Positions 15,956 through 26,000 are shown, counted from the first letter of the stretch. The stretch: 64,000 nucleotides of DNA from Streptomyces durocortorensis (GCF_031760065.1 NZ_CP134500.1:4092001-4156000); one strand, 5' to 3'. Notes: generated by a model not told the origin, from the letters alone. Translations and numbers: made by a program.

Positions 15956-16183
15956 ATACGGGGCGCGGGTCCCCGACTGCCAGTAACCGTGCGCCAGTTG
16001 TGGCCTCCGGAGCCCGTATACGTTGCCGAAGCGATACTCCGATGGTGTAGACCGTCGCCTCGGCGATGGGGGAAAATCGCAGTTCATCCGGACGGTGCCA
16101 GGACAGCTGGCGGTGCCGCGACCGACAGGAACGGCCGTGGGCGACGCCAGGAGCACCGCCCGTGAGCAAGGCGATCAACGAGG

Positions 16184-17464
16184 ATGGGCGAGGCTGTGCA
16201 GCGGCGCTTTTTGGGTCTGACCGCGGTGGTGGCCGCGCTGGGAATGACGGCAACGTTGTCTGCCTGTGGCGGCGGTGAGAGCGAATCGGGCGACGTGACC
16301 CTGAAGCTGGTCGCCGCCGACTACGGCACCGGCCCGGCCAACAGCTCCGAGAAGTACTGGAGCGGGGTCGCGGCGGGCTTCGAGGAGGAGCACCCCGGCA
16401 TCAAGGTCGATGTCACCGTCCTCTCCTGGAAGGACGTCGACCGCGAGGTCGCCGAGATGGTGAAGGACGGCAAGGCTCCGGACATCGCCCAGATCGGCGC
16501 GTACGCCGACTACGCCAAGGACGGCAAGCTCTACACCGCCGACGAGACGCTCGCCATCCGCACCACGGCGAACTTCCTCCCCTCGCTCACCGACGCCGGC
16601 AGGGTCGACGGCACCCTCTACGGGATGCCCTTCGTCGCCAGCACCCGGCTGCTCTTCTACAACGAGAAGCTCTTCGACCAGGCGGGCCTGGACGCCCCCG
16701 AGACCTGGGACGACATCGCCGCCGGTGCCGCCGCGCTCAAGGCGAAGGGCGTCGACTACCCCTTCGCCCTGCCGCTCGGGCAGGAGGAGGCCCAGGCCGA
16801 GACCCTGATGTGGCTGCTCAGCGGTGGCGGCGGCTACACGGACGAGGTCGGCGCGTACGACATCGACTCGGCCGCGAACATCAACACCTTCCGCTGGCTC
16901 CGGGACAACCTGGTCGGCAAGGGCCTCACCGGCCCCGTCGCACCGGCCAAGCTCGACCGGGCCAAGGCGTTCGAGGCGTTCACCGAGGGCAAGGTCGGCA
17001 TGCTCAACGGCCACCCCACGCTGATGGACGAGGCCGAGGCCAAGGGCGTCAAGGTCGGTATGGTCCCGCTGCCCGGCGCCGACGGGCCGACCACGGGCTC
17101 CATGGGCGTCGCCGACTGGATGATGGGCTTCAAGCAGAACGGTCACCGCAAGGAGATCGGCAAGTTCCTCGACTACGCCTACACCGACGAGAACGTCCTC
17201 GCCTTCGCCGAGGAGTACGACCTGCTCCCGGTCACGGGCAGCGCCTCCGCCGCGATGGAGTCGGACAAGAAGCACAAGAAGCTGCACGAGTTCCTGGCGG
17301 CCCTGCCGAACTCGACGCTGCCCCCCTTCGGCAAGACGTCCTGGGCCACGGTCAGCGACGCGGTCAAGAGGAAGATCGGCGAGGCGGTCGCCCCGGGCAG
17401 CAATCCCGAGAGCGTGCTCGGCGGGATATCCGCCGAGGCGACGCAGGCGGAGGCGGCGGAGTAG
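16184..17464 (+). CDS. ABC transporter solute-binding lipoprotein (family 1, orphan)
   Basis: The 426-residue protein is a type-1 extracellular sugar-binding protein with a signal peptide ending in lipobox LSAC (Cys about 28). It has the usual family segments: VAAGFEEEHPGIKVDVTVLS, KAPDIAQIGAYADYAKDGKL, DGTLYGMPFVASTRLLFYNE, GKVGMLNGHP and TTGSMGVADWMMGF. It captures an oligosaccharide or amino sugar for import. No permease or ATPase gene is next to it, so it must share a transporter encoded elsewhere (MsiK-type ATPase is usual in Streptomyces). Divergence from nagK across dre-like sites suggests an amino-sugar ligand. Start could be ATG 16184 or GTG 16196; neither has an ideal binding site. 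Confidence 0.88.
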   Translation: MGEAVQRRFLGLTAVVAALGMTATLSACGGGESESGDVTLKLVAADYGTGPANSSEKYWSGVAAGFEEEHPGIKVDVTVLSWKDVDREVAEMVKDGKAPDIAQIGAYADYAKDGKLYTADETLAIRTTANFLPSLTDAGRVDGTLYGMPFVASTRLLFYNEKLFDQAGLDAPETWDDIAAGAAALKAKGVDYPFALPLGQEEAQAETLMWLLSGGGGYTDEVGAYDIDSAANINTFRWLRDNLVGKGLTGPVAPAKLDRAKAFEAFTEGKVGMLNGHPTLMDEAEAKGVKVGMVPLPGADGPTTGSMGVADWMMGFKQNGHRKEIGKFLDYAYTDENVLAFAEEYDLLPVTGSASAAMESDKKHKKLHEFLAALPNSTLPPFGKTSWATVSDAVKRKIGEAVAPGSNPESVLGGISAEATQAEAAE

Positions 17465-17507
17465 TCGGTCGGTGTCGTTGTCGGGGGTGGGCATTAGGTT
17501 GGTTGAT

Positions 17508-17801
17508 ATGACCGCCCCCGATCGCGACAACCGCGGCACCGAGCCCGAGCCCGAGCCTGAGCCCGGGCCCGGTTCCGCTGCGCTGTCCGTACGGGAGAGG
17601 GCACTGCTCGCCCTGGAGCGGCGGTCCTGGGCAGGGCCGGGGACCAAGGAGCGGGCGATCCGGGAGGAGCTCGCGATCTCGCCGGTCCGCTACTACCAGC
17701 TGCTGAACGCGCTGATCGACGACGAGCGAGCCCTGCGGGAGGACCCGGTCACGGTGAACCGGCTGCGGCGCGTGCGCGACGCGAGACGCGGCCGCCGCTG
17801 A
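17508..17801 (+). CDS. DUF3263 protein
   Basis: The 97-residue protein begins with an acidic/Pro run of Glu-Pro dipeptides (EPEPEPEPGPG) and then the DUF3263 domain: LSVRERALLALERRSWAGPG, TKERAIREELAISPVRYYQL and LNALIDDERALREDPVTVNR. It ends in an Arg-rich tail. The domain resembles a small helix-turn-helix, so DNA binding is likely but no target is known. ATG 17508 follows a GGTTGGT spacer with weak ribosome binding complementarity. It lies 43 bases after the solute-binding gene in the same direction. Widely conserved in actinomycetes. Confidence 0.85.
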   Translation: MTAPDRDNRGTEPEPEPEPGPGSAALSVRERALLALERRSWAGPGTKERAIREELAISPVRYYQLLNALIDDERALREDPVTVNRLRRVRDARRGRR

Positions 17802-17840
17802 CCGGGCTGGAGGCCCCGCCGCTGACGCGGTCGGAGAGTC

Positions 17841-17976
17841 TTCGGCACCAAGACCTGGATACTCGACGCGGCGCCGGACACCGCCGAGGGCGCCACCTCG
17901 CTGTACGACGAGCGTGCTGTGGATCGGCGCGGCCCTGGCGCTGCTGGCCGTGGGCGGGACCCGCCGCACAGGTTAA
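17841..17976 (+). pseudogene. MFS transporter C-terminal remnant
   Basis: Two pieces in different frames can be read: FGTKTWILDAAPDTAEGATS followed by LY, then TTSVLWIGAALALLAVGGT-RRTG and a TAA at 17974-17976. Together they correspond to two separated segments of the last third of a DHA1-type drug exporter (the AAPDAAE..ATALY loop and the final membrane helix). About 45 codons are missing between them and the frame is shifted, so this is a deletion-scarred relic. Confidence 0.55.
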
Positions 17977-18056
17977 AGATCAAGTTAGCCAACGTGTTTT
18001 CGCTTCCGTCATCGGAAGGGAGGCCGCCACCCGCCGCACGGCGTTAGGGTCGCAGC

Positions 18057-18908
18057 ATGGGCAGCCACTCCGCACACCTGCCGACCCCGACCACCCCGGC
18101 CGGCCGCGAGGGCCTGAGCGCCGTCCTCGCCCGCCCCGACCGCGCGGTCATCGCCCTCGACTTCGACGGCACGCTCGCCGACATCGTCCCGGACCCCGAG
18201 CAGGCCCGGGCCCACCCCGGCGCGGTGCCCGCGCTCGCCGCGCTCGCGCCGAAGGTCGCCTCCATCGCCGTGATCACCGGCCGCCCGGCGGGCGTCGCGG
18301 TGCGCCACGGCGGCTTCGCGGGCGTCCCCGGCCTGGAGCACCTCGTCGTTCTCGGACATTACGGCGCCGAGCGCTGGGACGCCGTGACCGGCACCGTCCA
18401 CGCCCCCGCCCCGCATCCCGGCGTCAGCGCCGTGCGCGCCGAACTCCCCGGCGTACTCCACGAGTTCGGCGCCTGGCGCGGCACCTGGATCGAGGAGAAG
18501 GGGCAGGCTGTCGCCGTCCACACCCGGCGAGCCAAGGACCCGCAGGCAGCCTTCGAAGCGCTGCGCGGCCCCCTGGGCGAGCTGGCCGCGCGGCACGGGC
18601 TGATCGTCGAACCCGGCCGGCTGGTGCTGGAGTTGAGGCCGCCGGGCATGGACAAGGGCGTCGCCCTGGCGGACTACGTGACGGAGCTGGACGCCGAGTC
18701 CGTGGTGTACGCGGGCGACGACCTCGGGGACCTCGCCGCGTTCGCCGCGGTGGAGAAGCTGCGGACGGGGGGCCCGGACGGCATCCCCGGCCTGCTGGTG
18801 TGCAGCGGCAGCGCCGAGGTGCCCGAACTGGCCGAGCGCGCCGACCTGTCGGTGCCGGGCCCGGCCGCCGTGGTCGCGTTCCTGGCGGCGCTGGCCGAGC
18901 GGCTCTGA
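18057..18908 (+). CDS. otsB: Trehalose-6-phosphate phosphatase
   Basis: The 283-residue HAD-superfamily enzyme has motif I LDFDGTLADIVPD (nucleophile and acid Asp), motif II AVITGRP, a conserved GHYGAERWD segment, and motif IV VYAGDDLGDLAAFAAV, with GMDKGVAL before it. These are the signatures of OtsB, which dephosphorylates trehalose-6-P to trehalose. It converges on otsA with only 7 bases between stops, an unusual inward-facing layout for the two steps of one pathway. ATG 18057 is the annotated start; no strong binding site is visible. Trehalose serves as spore and stress solute in Streptomyces. Confidence 0.94.
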   Translation: MGSHSAHLPTPTTPAGREGLSAVLARPDRAVIALDFDGTLADIVPDPEQARAHPGAVPALAALAPKVASIAVITGRPAGVAVRHGGFAGVPGLEHLVVLGHYGAERWDAVTGTVHAPAPHPGVSAVRAELPGVLHEFGAWRGTWIEEKGQAVAVHTRRAKDPQAAFEALRGPLGELAARHGLIVEPGRLVLELRPPGMDKGVALADYVTELDAESVVYAGDDLGDLAAFAAVEKLRTGGPDGIPGLLVCSGSAEVPELAERADLSVPGPAAVVAFLAALAERL

Positions 18909-18915
18909 AGGGCCC

Positions 18916-20307
18916 TCACCCCTCCCGCAGCGCCTCCAGCTGGTCCAGGAACCACCGCTGCGGCGGCAGTGCGGTCGCGGCCTCCGCCAGCCGCTTCGTG
19001 CGGCCCGTCCGCTCCTCGGAGCCCATCGACAGGGCCTCGTGCAGTGCCTCCGCCGTGCCCACCACGTCGTACGGGTTCACCACGATCGCGTCCTCGCCCA
19101 GTTCCTCGTACGCCCCCGCCTCCCGCGACAGCACCAGCGCGCAGCCGTGGTCGGAGACGACGGGGACCTCCTTGGCGACCAGGTTCATGCCGTCGCGGAT
19201 CGGGTTGACCAGCGCCACGTCCGCCAGCCGGTACGCGGCCAGCGAGCGGGCGAAGTCGTCCTTGACGTGGAGGACCACCGGCGTCCAGCTCTCCGTCCCG
19301 TACGCCCCGTTGATCTCCGTGGCCAGGGACTGCACCGCGGCCGTGTAGTCCCGGTACACCGCGAGGTCCTGGCGGGAGGGGTAGGCGAAGGCGATGTGCA
19401 CGACTCGCTCGTGCCACTCCGGGTGGGCGTCCAGCAGGGCCCGGTACGCGTGCAGGCCGCGCACGATGTTCTTGGACAGCTCCGTGCGGTCCACCCGGAC
19501 GATGGTCTTCCGGCCCTCGCCGATCTGCTCGCGCAGCGCCGCCATCCGGTCGTCCACGTCCGGTTCCCGGGACCGCCGCCGCAGGAAGTCCGCGTCGGCC
19601 CCCAGCCCGTGCACCCCGATCCGGGTGCCGCCGGTCCCGCCGAGGAACTCCGTACAGCAGCCGATGAACGCGTCCGCCCAGCGGCGGGTCAGGAACGCGG
19701 CCCGGTCCGCGCCGAGGATGCCGCGCAGCAGCTGCTCGGCGATGTCGTCGGGCAGCAGCCGGAAGTAGTCGACGGGCGCCCACGGGGTGTGCGAGAAGTG
19801 GCCGATCCTCAGGTCGGGGCGCAGCTCGCGGAGCATTCCGGGGACCAGGGCCAGGTGGTAGTCCTGGACGAGGACCGCCGCCCCGGGGCCGGCCTCCTCG
19901 GCGAGCGCCCGGGCGAAGGCCCGGTTGTACCTCTCGTACGAGGCCCACCGGCGGCGGAACTCCGCGTCGAAGACCGGCTCGACGGGGGTCTGGTAGAGCA
20001 GGTGGTGGACGAACCACAGCACGGAGTTGGCGATGCCGTTGTACGCGTCGGCGTGCACCTCGGCGTCGATGTCCAGCATCCGGACGCCCGGCTCGCCGAC
20101 CCCGCGTCGCACGGCCTCGCGGTCGCCGTCGCCGAGGGCCGCGCAGACCCACAGCTTGTCGTCCACGGCGCTCAGCCCGGAGACGAGGCCGCCGCCGCCG
20201 CGCCTGGCGTCGAGCGTCCCGTCCTCACCGAGCGTGTACGAGACCGGGCCGCGGTTGGACGCGACGAGAACCTGGGCAGTCGAGTTGGGTGCGTGCTCGG
20301 AGACCAT
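18916..20307 (-). CDS. otsA: Alpha,alpha-trehalose-phosphate synthase (UDP-forming)
   Basis: The 463-residue GT20 glycosyltransferase makes trehalose-6-P from UDP-glucose and glucose-6-P. Motifs seen: VASNRGPVSY at the N-terminus, GGGGLVSGLSA (donor phosphate loop), DYHLALVPGMLRELRPDLRI, GHFSHTPWAPVDYFRLLP, VDRTELSKNIVRGLHAY, DGMNLVAKEV and a final LSREAGAYEELGEDAIVVNP. Length agrees with the family. It is transcribed toward otsB and lies 68 bases beyond gpgS, so gpgS-otsA may be co-transcribed. Confidence 0.96.
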   Translation of the reverse strand: MVSEHAPNSTAQVLVASNRGPVSYTLGEDGTLDARRGGGGLVSGLSAVDDKLWVCAALGDGDREAVRRGVGEPGVRMLDIDAEVHADAYNGIANSVLWFVHHLLYQTPVEPVFDAEFRRRWASYERYNRAFARALAEEAGPGAAVLVQDYHLALVPGMLRELRPDLRIGHFSHTPWAPVDYFRLLPDDIAEQLLRGILGADRAAFLTRRWADAFIGCCTEFLGGTGGTRIGVHGLGADADFLRRRSREPDVDDRMAALREQIGEGRKTIVRVDRTELSKNIVRGLHAYRALLDAHPEWHERVVHIAFAYPSRQDLAVYRDYTAAVQSLATEINGAYGTESWTPVVLHVKDDFARSLAAYRLADVALVNPIRDGMNLVAKEVPVVSDHGCALVLSREAGAYEELGEDAIVVNPYDVVGTAEALHEALSMGSEERTGRTKRLAEAATALPPQRWFLDQLEALREG

Positions 20308-20375
20308 GTAGCGGAACCTAGCCCGTTACGGAAGCCGCCAAACGCCTCGGCCCGCACACCGCCCGGCGAACCTCC

Positions 20376-21353
20376 CTACGCCGCGTGGCGCTCCGCGTAC
20401 TCCGCGATCTCCCGCATCGGCGGCCGCTCCTCCGTGTCCACCGCATGGGTGTGCGGCACGAACCCCTCCGCGCTCCGTTCGAACTGGGTCAGCGCGGGCC
20501 GCACCAGATGGCCCCGGGAGAGCCGCAGCTGCGCCGTACGGTAGATCGCCGCCGCCATCCGGCCCAGCGCCTGCCCGTCCTGGTGGCGGTGGACGCGCAC
20601 CCCGACGTCGACCTGGCCCAGCGCGTCCAGGCCCACGGTGTGCAGCGCGTCCACCAGCAGCCCCAGCTCCACCCCGTAACCGACCGGGAACGGCAGCCGC
20701 TCCAGCAGCGAGCGCCGCACCGCGTACTCCCCGCCCAGCGGCTGTACGAATCCGGCCAGCTGCGGCCAGTGCAGATTGAGCAGCGGGCGGGCCACCAGCT
20801 CGGTGACCCGGCCGCCCTGACCTGCGCTGTTGCCGAGCGGACGGTCGTACATCGCCTTGACGAACTGGACGGTGGGGTCGGTCAGCAGCGGTCCGACCGT
20901 CCCCGAGACGAAGTCCGCCGAGAAGTCCTTCAGATCGGCGTCGACGAAGCAGACGATCTCGCCGCTGGTAACCAGGAGCGACCGCCACAGCACCTCGCCC
21001 TTGCCGGGCAGGGCCGGGATACGGGGGAGGACCGCGTCCCGGTGGACCACCCGGGCGCCCGCCGCCCGGGCGACGGCGGCGGTGGCGTCGGTGGAGCCGG
21101 AGTCGATCACCACGAGCTCGTCGACCAGCCGGACCTTCTCCATCAGCTCGCGCCGGATCGTCGTCACGATCGCCCCGACCGTGGCCTCCTCGTTCAGCGC
21201 GGGCAGCACCACGCTCACCGACGTGCGGTGGGGGTCGGCGGCCCGGGCGTCGGTGAGCCGGTCCAGCGGGCGGTCGTCGCACGACCAGGAACGCCTGGTC
21301 AGCCAGCGCTCCACCTCTTCGAGCACGGTCGGCACTCCCTGTGTGTGATCCAT
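20376..21353 (-). CDS. gpgS: Glucosyl-3-phosphoglycerate synthase
   Basis: The 325-residue GT-A (GT81) enzyme transfers glucose from an NDP donor to 3-phosphoglycerate, the first step to glucosylglycerate and, in mycobacteria, methylglucose polysaccharide. It shows VSVVLPALNEEATVGAIV, ELVVIDSGSTDAT, the metal motif VCFVDADLKDFSADF, GGEYAVRRSLLERLPFPVGY and GVELGLLVDALHTVGLDALG. Next to otsA and otsB it completes a compatible-solute block. No GpgP phosphatase gene is adjacent. The gene runs away from the riboswitch-controlled operon that starts on the other strand. Confidence 0.93.
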   Translation of the reverse strand: MDHTQGVPTVLEEVERWLTRRSWSCDDRPLDRLTDARAADPHRTSVSVVLPALNEEATVGAIVTTIRRELMEKVRLVDELVVIDSGSTDATAAVARAAGARVVHRDAVLPRIPALPGKGEVLWRSLLVTSGEIVCFVDADLKDFSADFVSGTVGPLLTDPTVQFVKAMYDRPLGNSAGQGGRVTELVARPLLNLHWPQLAGFVQPLGGEYAVRRSLLERLPFPVGYGVELGLLVDALHTVGLDALGQVDVGVRVHRHQDGQALGRMAAAIYRTAQLRLSRGHLVRPALTQFERSAEGFVPHTHAVDTEERPPMREIAEYAERHAA

Positions 21354-21481
21354 CTCGCGGTTCGGACGACTATCTCAACGGTCCGGTGCTTCGGTTACAG
21401 TCTTGAACAACGCGGATGACCGTCGCATGTCGGGGTCACACCGCACATAAACGCCTGGATCGAAGATCCAGCGCCATAGAG

Positions 21482-21605
21482 CTCATCCAGAGGGACTGAG
21501 GGAACGGCCCGTTGAAGTCCCGGCAACCCTCCTACCGACCGCGAGGTCACGGTGGGGAAGGTGCCAATTCCGTCTTGTGGCGAAATGCGTCGCGAGGAAG
21601 ATGAG
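21482..21605 (+). promoter_or_regulatory. SAM-I (S-box) riboswitch
   Basis: The RNA has the S-box core: P1 strands CTCATC (21483-21487 region) and GATGAG (21600-21605), the kink-turn stretch AGAGGGACTGAGGGA, then ACGGCCCGTTGAAGTCCCGG, CAACC, and the 3' conserved GGTGCCAATTCC. It binds S-adenosylmethionine. The 3' strand of P1 adjoins GAGAAAGG, the only ribosome-binding-like sequence before the ATG at 21626, so translational control by P1 formation is likely. Genes under S-boxes normally belong to methionine, SAM or sulfur supply. Confidence 0.9.
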
Positions 21606-21625
21606 GAGAAAGGGCCTCCGCCATC

Positions 21626-22942
21626 ATGGCTGTTCAGACAGTTGCAGGTAACGCCGCCACCCCCGGCACCACCACCACTACGCCTTCCGTGGACCTCGGT
21701 CCCGCCGCGGCGCTTTCCTGCCGCGAGTGCGGCGAGCGTTTCGAGCTCGGCCCCCTTTTCGCCTGTGCGTCCTGTTTCGGGCCGCTGGAAGTGGCGTACG
21801 ACCTGCCCGCCGGTTCCCCCGAGGAGCTGAAGGCGCGCATCGAGGCCGGTCCGGACAACATCTGGCGCTACGCCCCGCTGCTGCCGGTCCCCGCCGACGT
21901 CGCGCAGAAGCCCAACCTCAACCCCGGCTTCACCAAGCTGGTCAAGGCCGACAACCTCGCCCGAGAGCTGGGCGTCACCGGCGGCCTGTACGTGAAGGAC
22001 GACTCCGGCAACCCGACGCACTCCTTCAAGGACCGCGTCGTCGCGATCGCCGTCGAGGCCGCCCGCGCCTTCGGTTTCACCACCCTCTCCTGCTCCTCCA
22101 CGGGCAACCTGGCCGGTGCCGTCGGTGCCGCCGCCGCCCGCGCCGGACTGCGCTCCTGCGTGTTCATCCCGCACGACCTGGAGCAGGGCAAGGTCGTCAT
22201 GGCCGCGGTGTACGGCGGTGAACTGGTCGGCATCGAGGGCAATTACGACGACGTCAACCGCTTCTGCTCCGAGCTCATCGGCGACCCGCTCGGCGAGGGC
22301 TGGGGCTTCGTCAACGTCAACCTCCGCCCGTACTACGGCGAGGGCTCCAAGACCCTGGCGTACGAGATCTGCGAACAGCTCGGCTGGCGGCTGCCCGACC
22401 AGATCGTCATCCCGATCGCGTCCGGCTCCCAGCTGACGAAGATCGACAAGGGGCTCCAGGAGCTCATCAAGCTCGGCCTGGTCGAGGACAGGCCGTACAA
22501 GATCTTCGGAGCCCAGGCCGAGGGCTGCTCCCCGGTCTCCGCCGCCTTCAAGGCCGGTCACGACGTCGTGCGGCCCCAGAAGCCGAACACCATCGCCAAG
22601 TCCCTGGCCATCGGCAACCCGGCGGACGGCCCGTACGTCCTGGACATCGCCCGCCGCACCGGCGGCGCGGTGGAGGACGTCACCGACGAGCAGGTCGTCG
22701 ACGCGATCAAGCTGCTGGCCCGCACCGAGGGCATCTTCGGTGAGACGGCGGGCGGGGTGACGCTCGGCGTGACGAAGAAGCTCATCGAGGCCGGCGTCAT
22801 CGACCCGGCGCTCACCACCGTCGTGGTCAACACCGGCGACGGACTCAAGACGCTCGACGCGGTCTCCGCGACCTCGCAGGCCACGGCGACGATCAAGCCG
22901 AGCCTGGACGCGTTCCGCACCGCGGGCCTCGGCTCCGCCTGA
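21626..22942 (+). CDS. thrC: Threonine-synthase-like PLP enzyme under SAM control
   Basis: The 438-residue fold-type II PLP enzyme has an N-terminal zinc ribbon (Cys32, Cys35, Cys47, Cys50: CRECGERFELGPLFACASC). It then has the ThrC core with PLP lysine K135 in GNPTHSFKDR, SCSSTGNLAGAVGAAAARAG, the phosphate cup IASGSQLTKIDKG, and a late VVNTGDGLKTLD. By family it should act on O-phosphohomoserine to make threonine. Yet it is behind a SAM riboswitch and 32 bases before a CysO-like sulfur carrier. That suggests it may instead replace the phosphate with carrier-bound sulfide to form homocysteine. From memory, a ThrC-like/sulfur-carrier route of this kind (MetM/MetO) has been reported in Streptomyces; I could not verify that here. 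The thrC label reflects homology only. Confidence 0.85.
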   Translation: MAVQTVAGNAATPGTTTTTPSVDLGPAAALSCRECGERFELGPLFACASCFGPLEVAYDLPAGSPEELKARIEAGPDNIWRYAPLLPVPADVAQKPNLNPGFTKLVKADNLARELGVTGGLYVKDDSGNPTHSFKDRVVAIAVEAARAFGFTTLSCSSTGNLAGAVGAAAARAGLRSCVFIPHDLEQGKVVMAAVYGGELVGIEGNYDDVNRFCSELIGDPLGEGWGFVNVNLRPYYGEGSKTLAYEICEQLGWRLPDQIVIPIASGSQLTKIDKGLQELIKLGLVEDRPYKIFGAQAEGCSPVSAAFKAGHDVVRPQKPNTIAKSLAIGNPADGPYVLDIARRTGGAVEDVTDEQVVDAIKLLARTEGIFGETAGGVTLGVTKKLIEAGVIDPALTTVVVNTGDGLKTLDAVSATSQATATIKPSLDAFRTAGLGSA

Positions 22943-22974
22943 CCACCCCAGAACGAAGGAAGAAGGGCACCACC

Positions 22975-23253
22975 ATGAGCGTCAAGGTCCGCATCCCCAC
23001 CATCCTCCGTACGTACACGGGCGGCCAGGCCGAGGTCACGGCGGAGGGCGCGAAGCTCTCCGAGGTCATCGAGTCCCTGGAGAAGGACCACCCCGGCATC
23101 GCCGCCCGAGTCCTGGACGACCAGGGCAAGCTGCGCCGCTTCGTCAACGTGTACGTCAACGACGACGACGTGCGCTTCGAGGGTGGTCTGGACGCGGCCA
23201 CGCCCGACGGCGCAGGTGTCTCGATCATCCCGGCCGTGGCCGGCGGCTGCTGA
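22975..23253 (+). CDS. MoaD/ThiS/CysO-like sulfur-carrier protein ending GGC
   Basis: The 92-residue beta-grasp protein opens with VRIPTILRTYTGGQAEVTAE, continues RRFVNVYVNDDDVRF and ends SIIPAVAGGC. It closely resembles mycobacterial CysO, whose C-terminal Gly-Gly is adenylated and converted to a thiocarboxylate that donates sulfur to CysM. Here a Cys follows the Gly-Gly and must be removed before activation. A JAMM-type peptidase such as Mec+, which cleaves CysO-Cys, would be a natural processing enzyme, but none is in the window. Placement directly after the ThrC-like gene, under a SAM riboswitch, makes it the probable sulfide donor of that enzyme. ATG 22975 has an AAGGAAGAAGG site. Confidence 0.9.
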   Translation: MSVKVRIPTILRTYTGGQAEVTAEGAKLSEVIESLEKDHPGIAARVLDDQGKLRRFVNVYVNDDDVRFEGGLDAATPDGAGVSIIPAVAGGC

Positions 23254-23279
23254 CGCCGCAGCACCCGCAGCACCCGCAG

Positions 23280-23312
23280 TTGCCCCCTCCGCGAGAGAAG
23301 CGGAGGGGGCAA
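23280..23312 (+). terminator. Terminator of the riboswitch operon
   Basis: A perfect 13-bp stem, TTGCCCCCTCCGC / GCGGAGGGGGCAA, with a 7-base loop and followed by TTCTG lies 27 bases after the carrier gene stop. Confidence 0.85.
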
Positions 23313-23672
23313 TTCTGCATGGTTGAGCGCGGTACAGTTGGGGAAGCCCCCTTCGCTGCCCGTGCCGCCCGCACATATGAGAATGCGCCCGGACCGATAA
23401 GAAGCAGCCAAAGTACGTGAACCTCTTGAGGCATAAGTGGCCTTTGCCTGGCCCGACTTGCCCGTAATTTTCAGCAATCCCGCATATTCGGGCGTTCGGC
23501 CGCGCCCAGAATTCTCGTCCGATTGACCTGTTGCAGAGGGCAGTTGGGCAGATACATTCAGCCGCGGTCGACGCGCTACGGCGCCGCACACCCTCTCCTG
23601 TCGGAGGGTGAGTTCTGACCCGGGCCCGCGAAGTGCGGTCCTGTGCAAGGGCCAGTAATAGGGGAGTTAGGC
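23313..23672 (+). other. Long non-coding leader region of the cold-shock gene
   Basis: These 360 bases are relatively A/T-rich for the window and hold no convincing gene. A TTGACC hexamer occurs at 23523-23528 and a small hairpin ACCCTCTCCTGTCGGAGGGT at about 23590-23609. Cold-shock genes often have long structured 5' leaders; this stretch is a candidate but no start site can be fixed by eye. Confidence 0.4.
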
Positions 23673-23879
23673 ATGGCTCAGGGCACCGTCAAGTGGTTCA
23701 ACGCGGAGAAGGGGTACGGCTTCATCGCGGTCGACGGTGGTGCGGATGTTTTCGTCCACTACAGCGCGATCCAGATGGACGGGTACCGCACCCTCGAAGA
23801 GGGTCAGCGAGTTGAATTCGAGATCTCGCAGGGCCAGAAGGGGCCCCAGGCCGACATGGTCAAGCTCGCCGTCGGCTGA
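23673..23879 (+). CDS. Cold-shock domain protein
   Basis: The 68-residue single cold-shock domain protein has both RNA-binding motifs: RNP1 KGYGFIAV and RNP2 VFVHY, with the start [18 protein letters not shown]. CspA-like proteins melt mRNA secondary structure. ATG 23673 follows GGGGAG 8 bases upstream. The gene is monocistronic, with a long leader and a strong terminator. This family is multi-copy in Streptomyces, so I give no paralogue name. Confidence 0.95.
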   Translation: MAQGTVKWFNAEKGYGFIAVDGGADVFVHYSAIQMDGYRTLEEGQRVEFEISQGQKGPQADMVKLAVG

Positions 23880-23914
23880 GCTCGGCGCGGTCGTCCGACG
23901 ACACCACTCACGCA

Positions 23915-23954
23915 CGAAGGGCCCGGCCCCCTGATCCGGGGGCCGGGCCCTTCG
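23915..23954 (+). terminator. Strong terminator after the cold-shock gene
   Basis: A perfect 17-bp stem beginning CGAAGGGCCCGGCCCCC (23915-23931 with 23938-23954) with a 6-base loop lies 36 bases after the stop. Confidence 0.9.
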
Positions 23955-24033
23955 CGCGTGCCGGGTCCGGGGCGGACGGCGCGATCGCTGTCCGGATCCG
24001 GTCCGCTGTCCGGTCCATATTCGACCAGGGACG

Positions 24034-24060
24034 CTTGCACTCGCAGGGGTCGAGTGCTAA
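24034..24060 (+). promoter_or_regulatory. CIRCE element 1 (HrcA operator)
   Basis: CTTGCACTC-N9-GAGTGCTAA differs from the CIRCE consensus TTAGCACTC-N9-GAGTGCTAA only in the left arm. HrcA should bind here and repress groEL until heat shock. Confidence 0.85.
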
Positions 24061-24069
24061 TCATTGGCG

Positions 24070-25845
<1,776 letters not shown>

Positions 25846-25886
25846 TCGGGTCCGGTCCGCCGGTCGATCGAAGTTCCGCGTACGTC

Positions 25887-25930
25887 CCACAGGGGCGGTA
25901 TCTCCTTCACCGGAGGTACCGCCCCTGTGG
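25887..25930 (+). terminator. groEL terminator
   Basis: Perfect 14-bp arms CCACAGGGGCGGTA (25887-25900) and TACCGCCCCTGTGG (25917-25930) enclose a 16-base loop that itself contains a CTCC/GGAG pair. Confidence 0.85.
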
Positions 25931-26000
25931 CGTGTCCCGGGACGGGTTCCGCTGGGACAATGCCGGGACGGTTGTACGGACACGGGGGGCGGGGGTGGCC

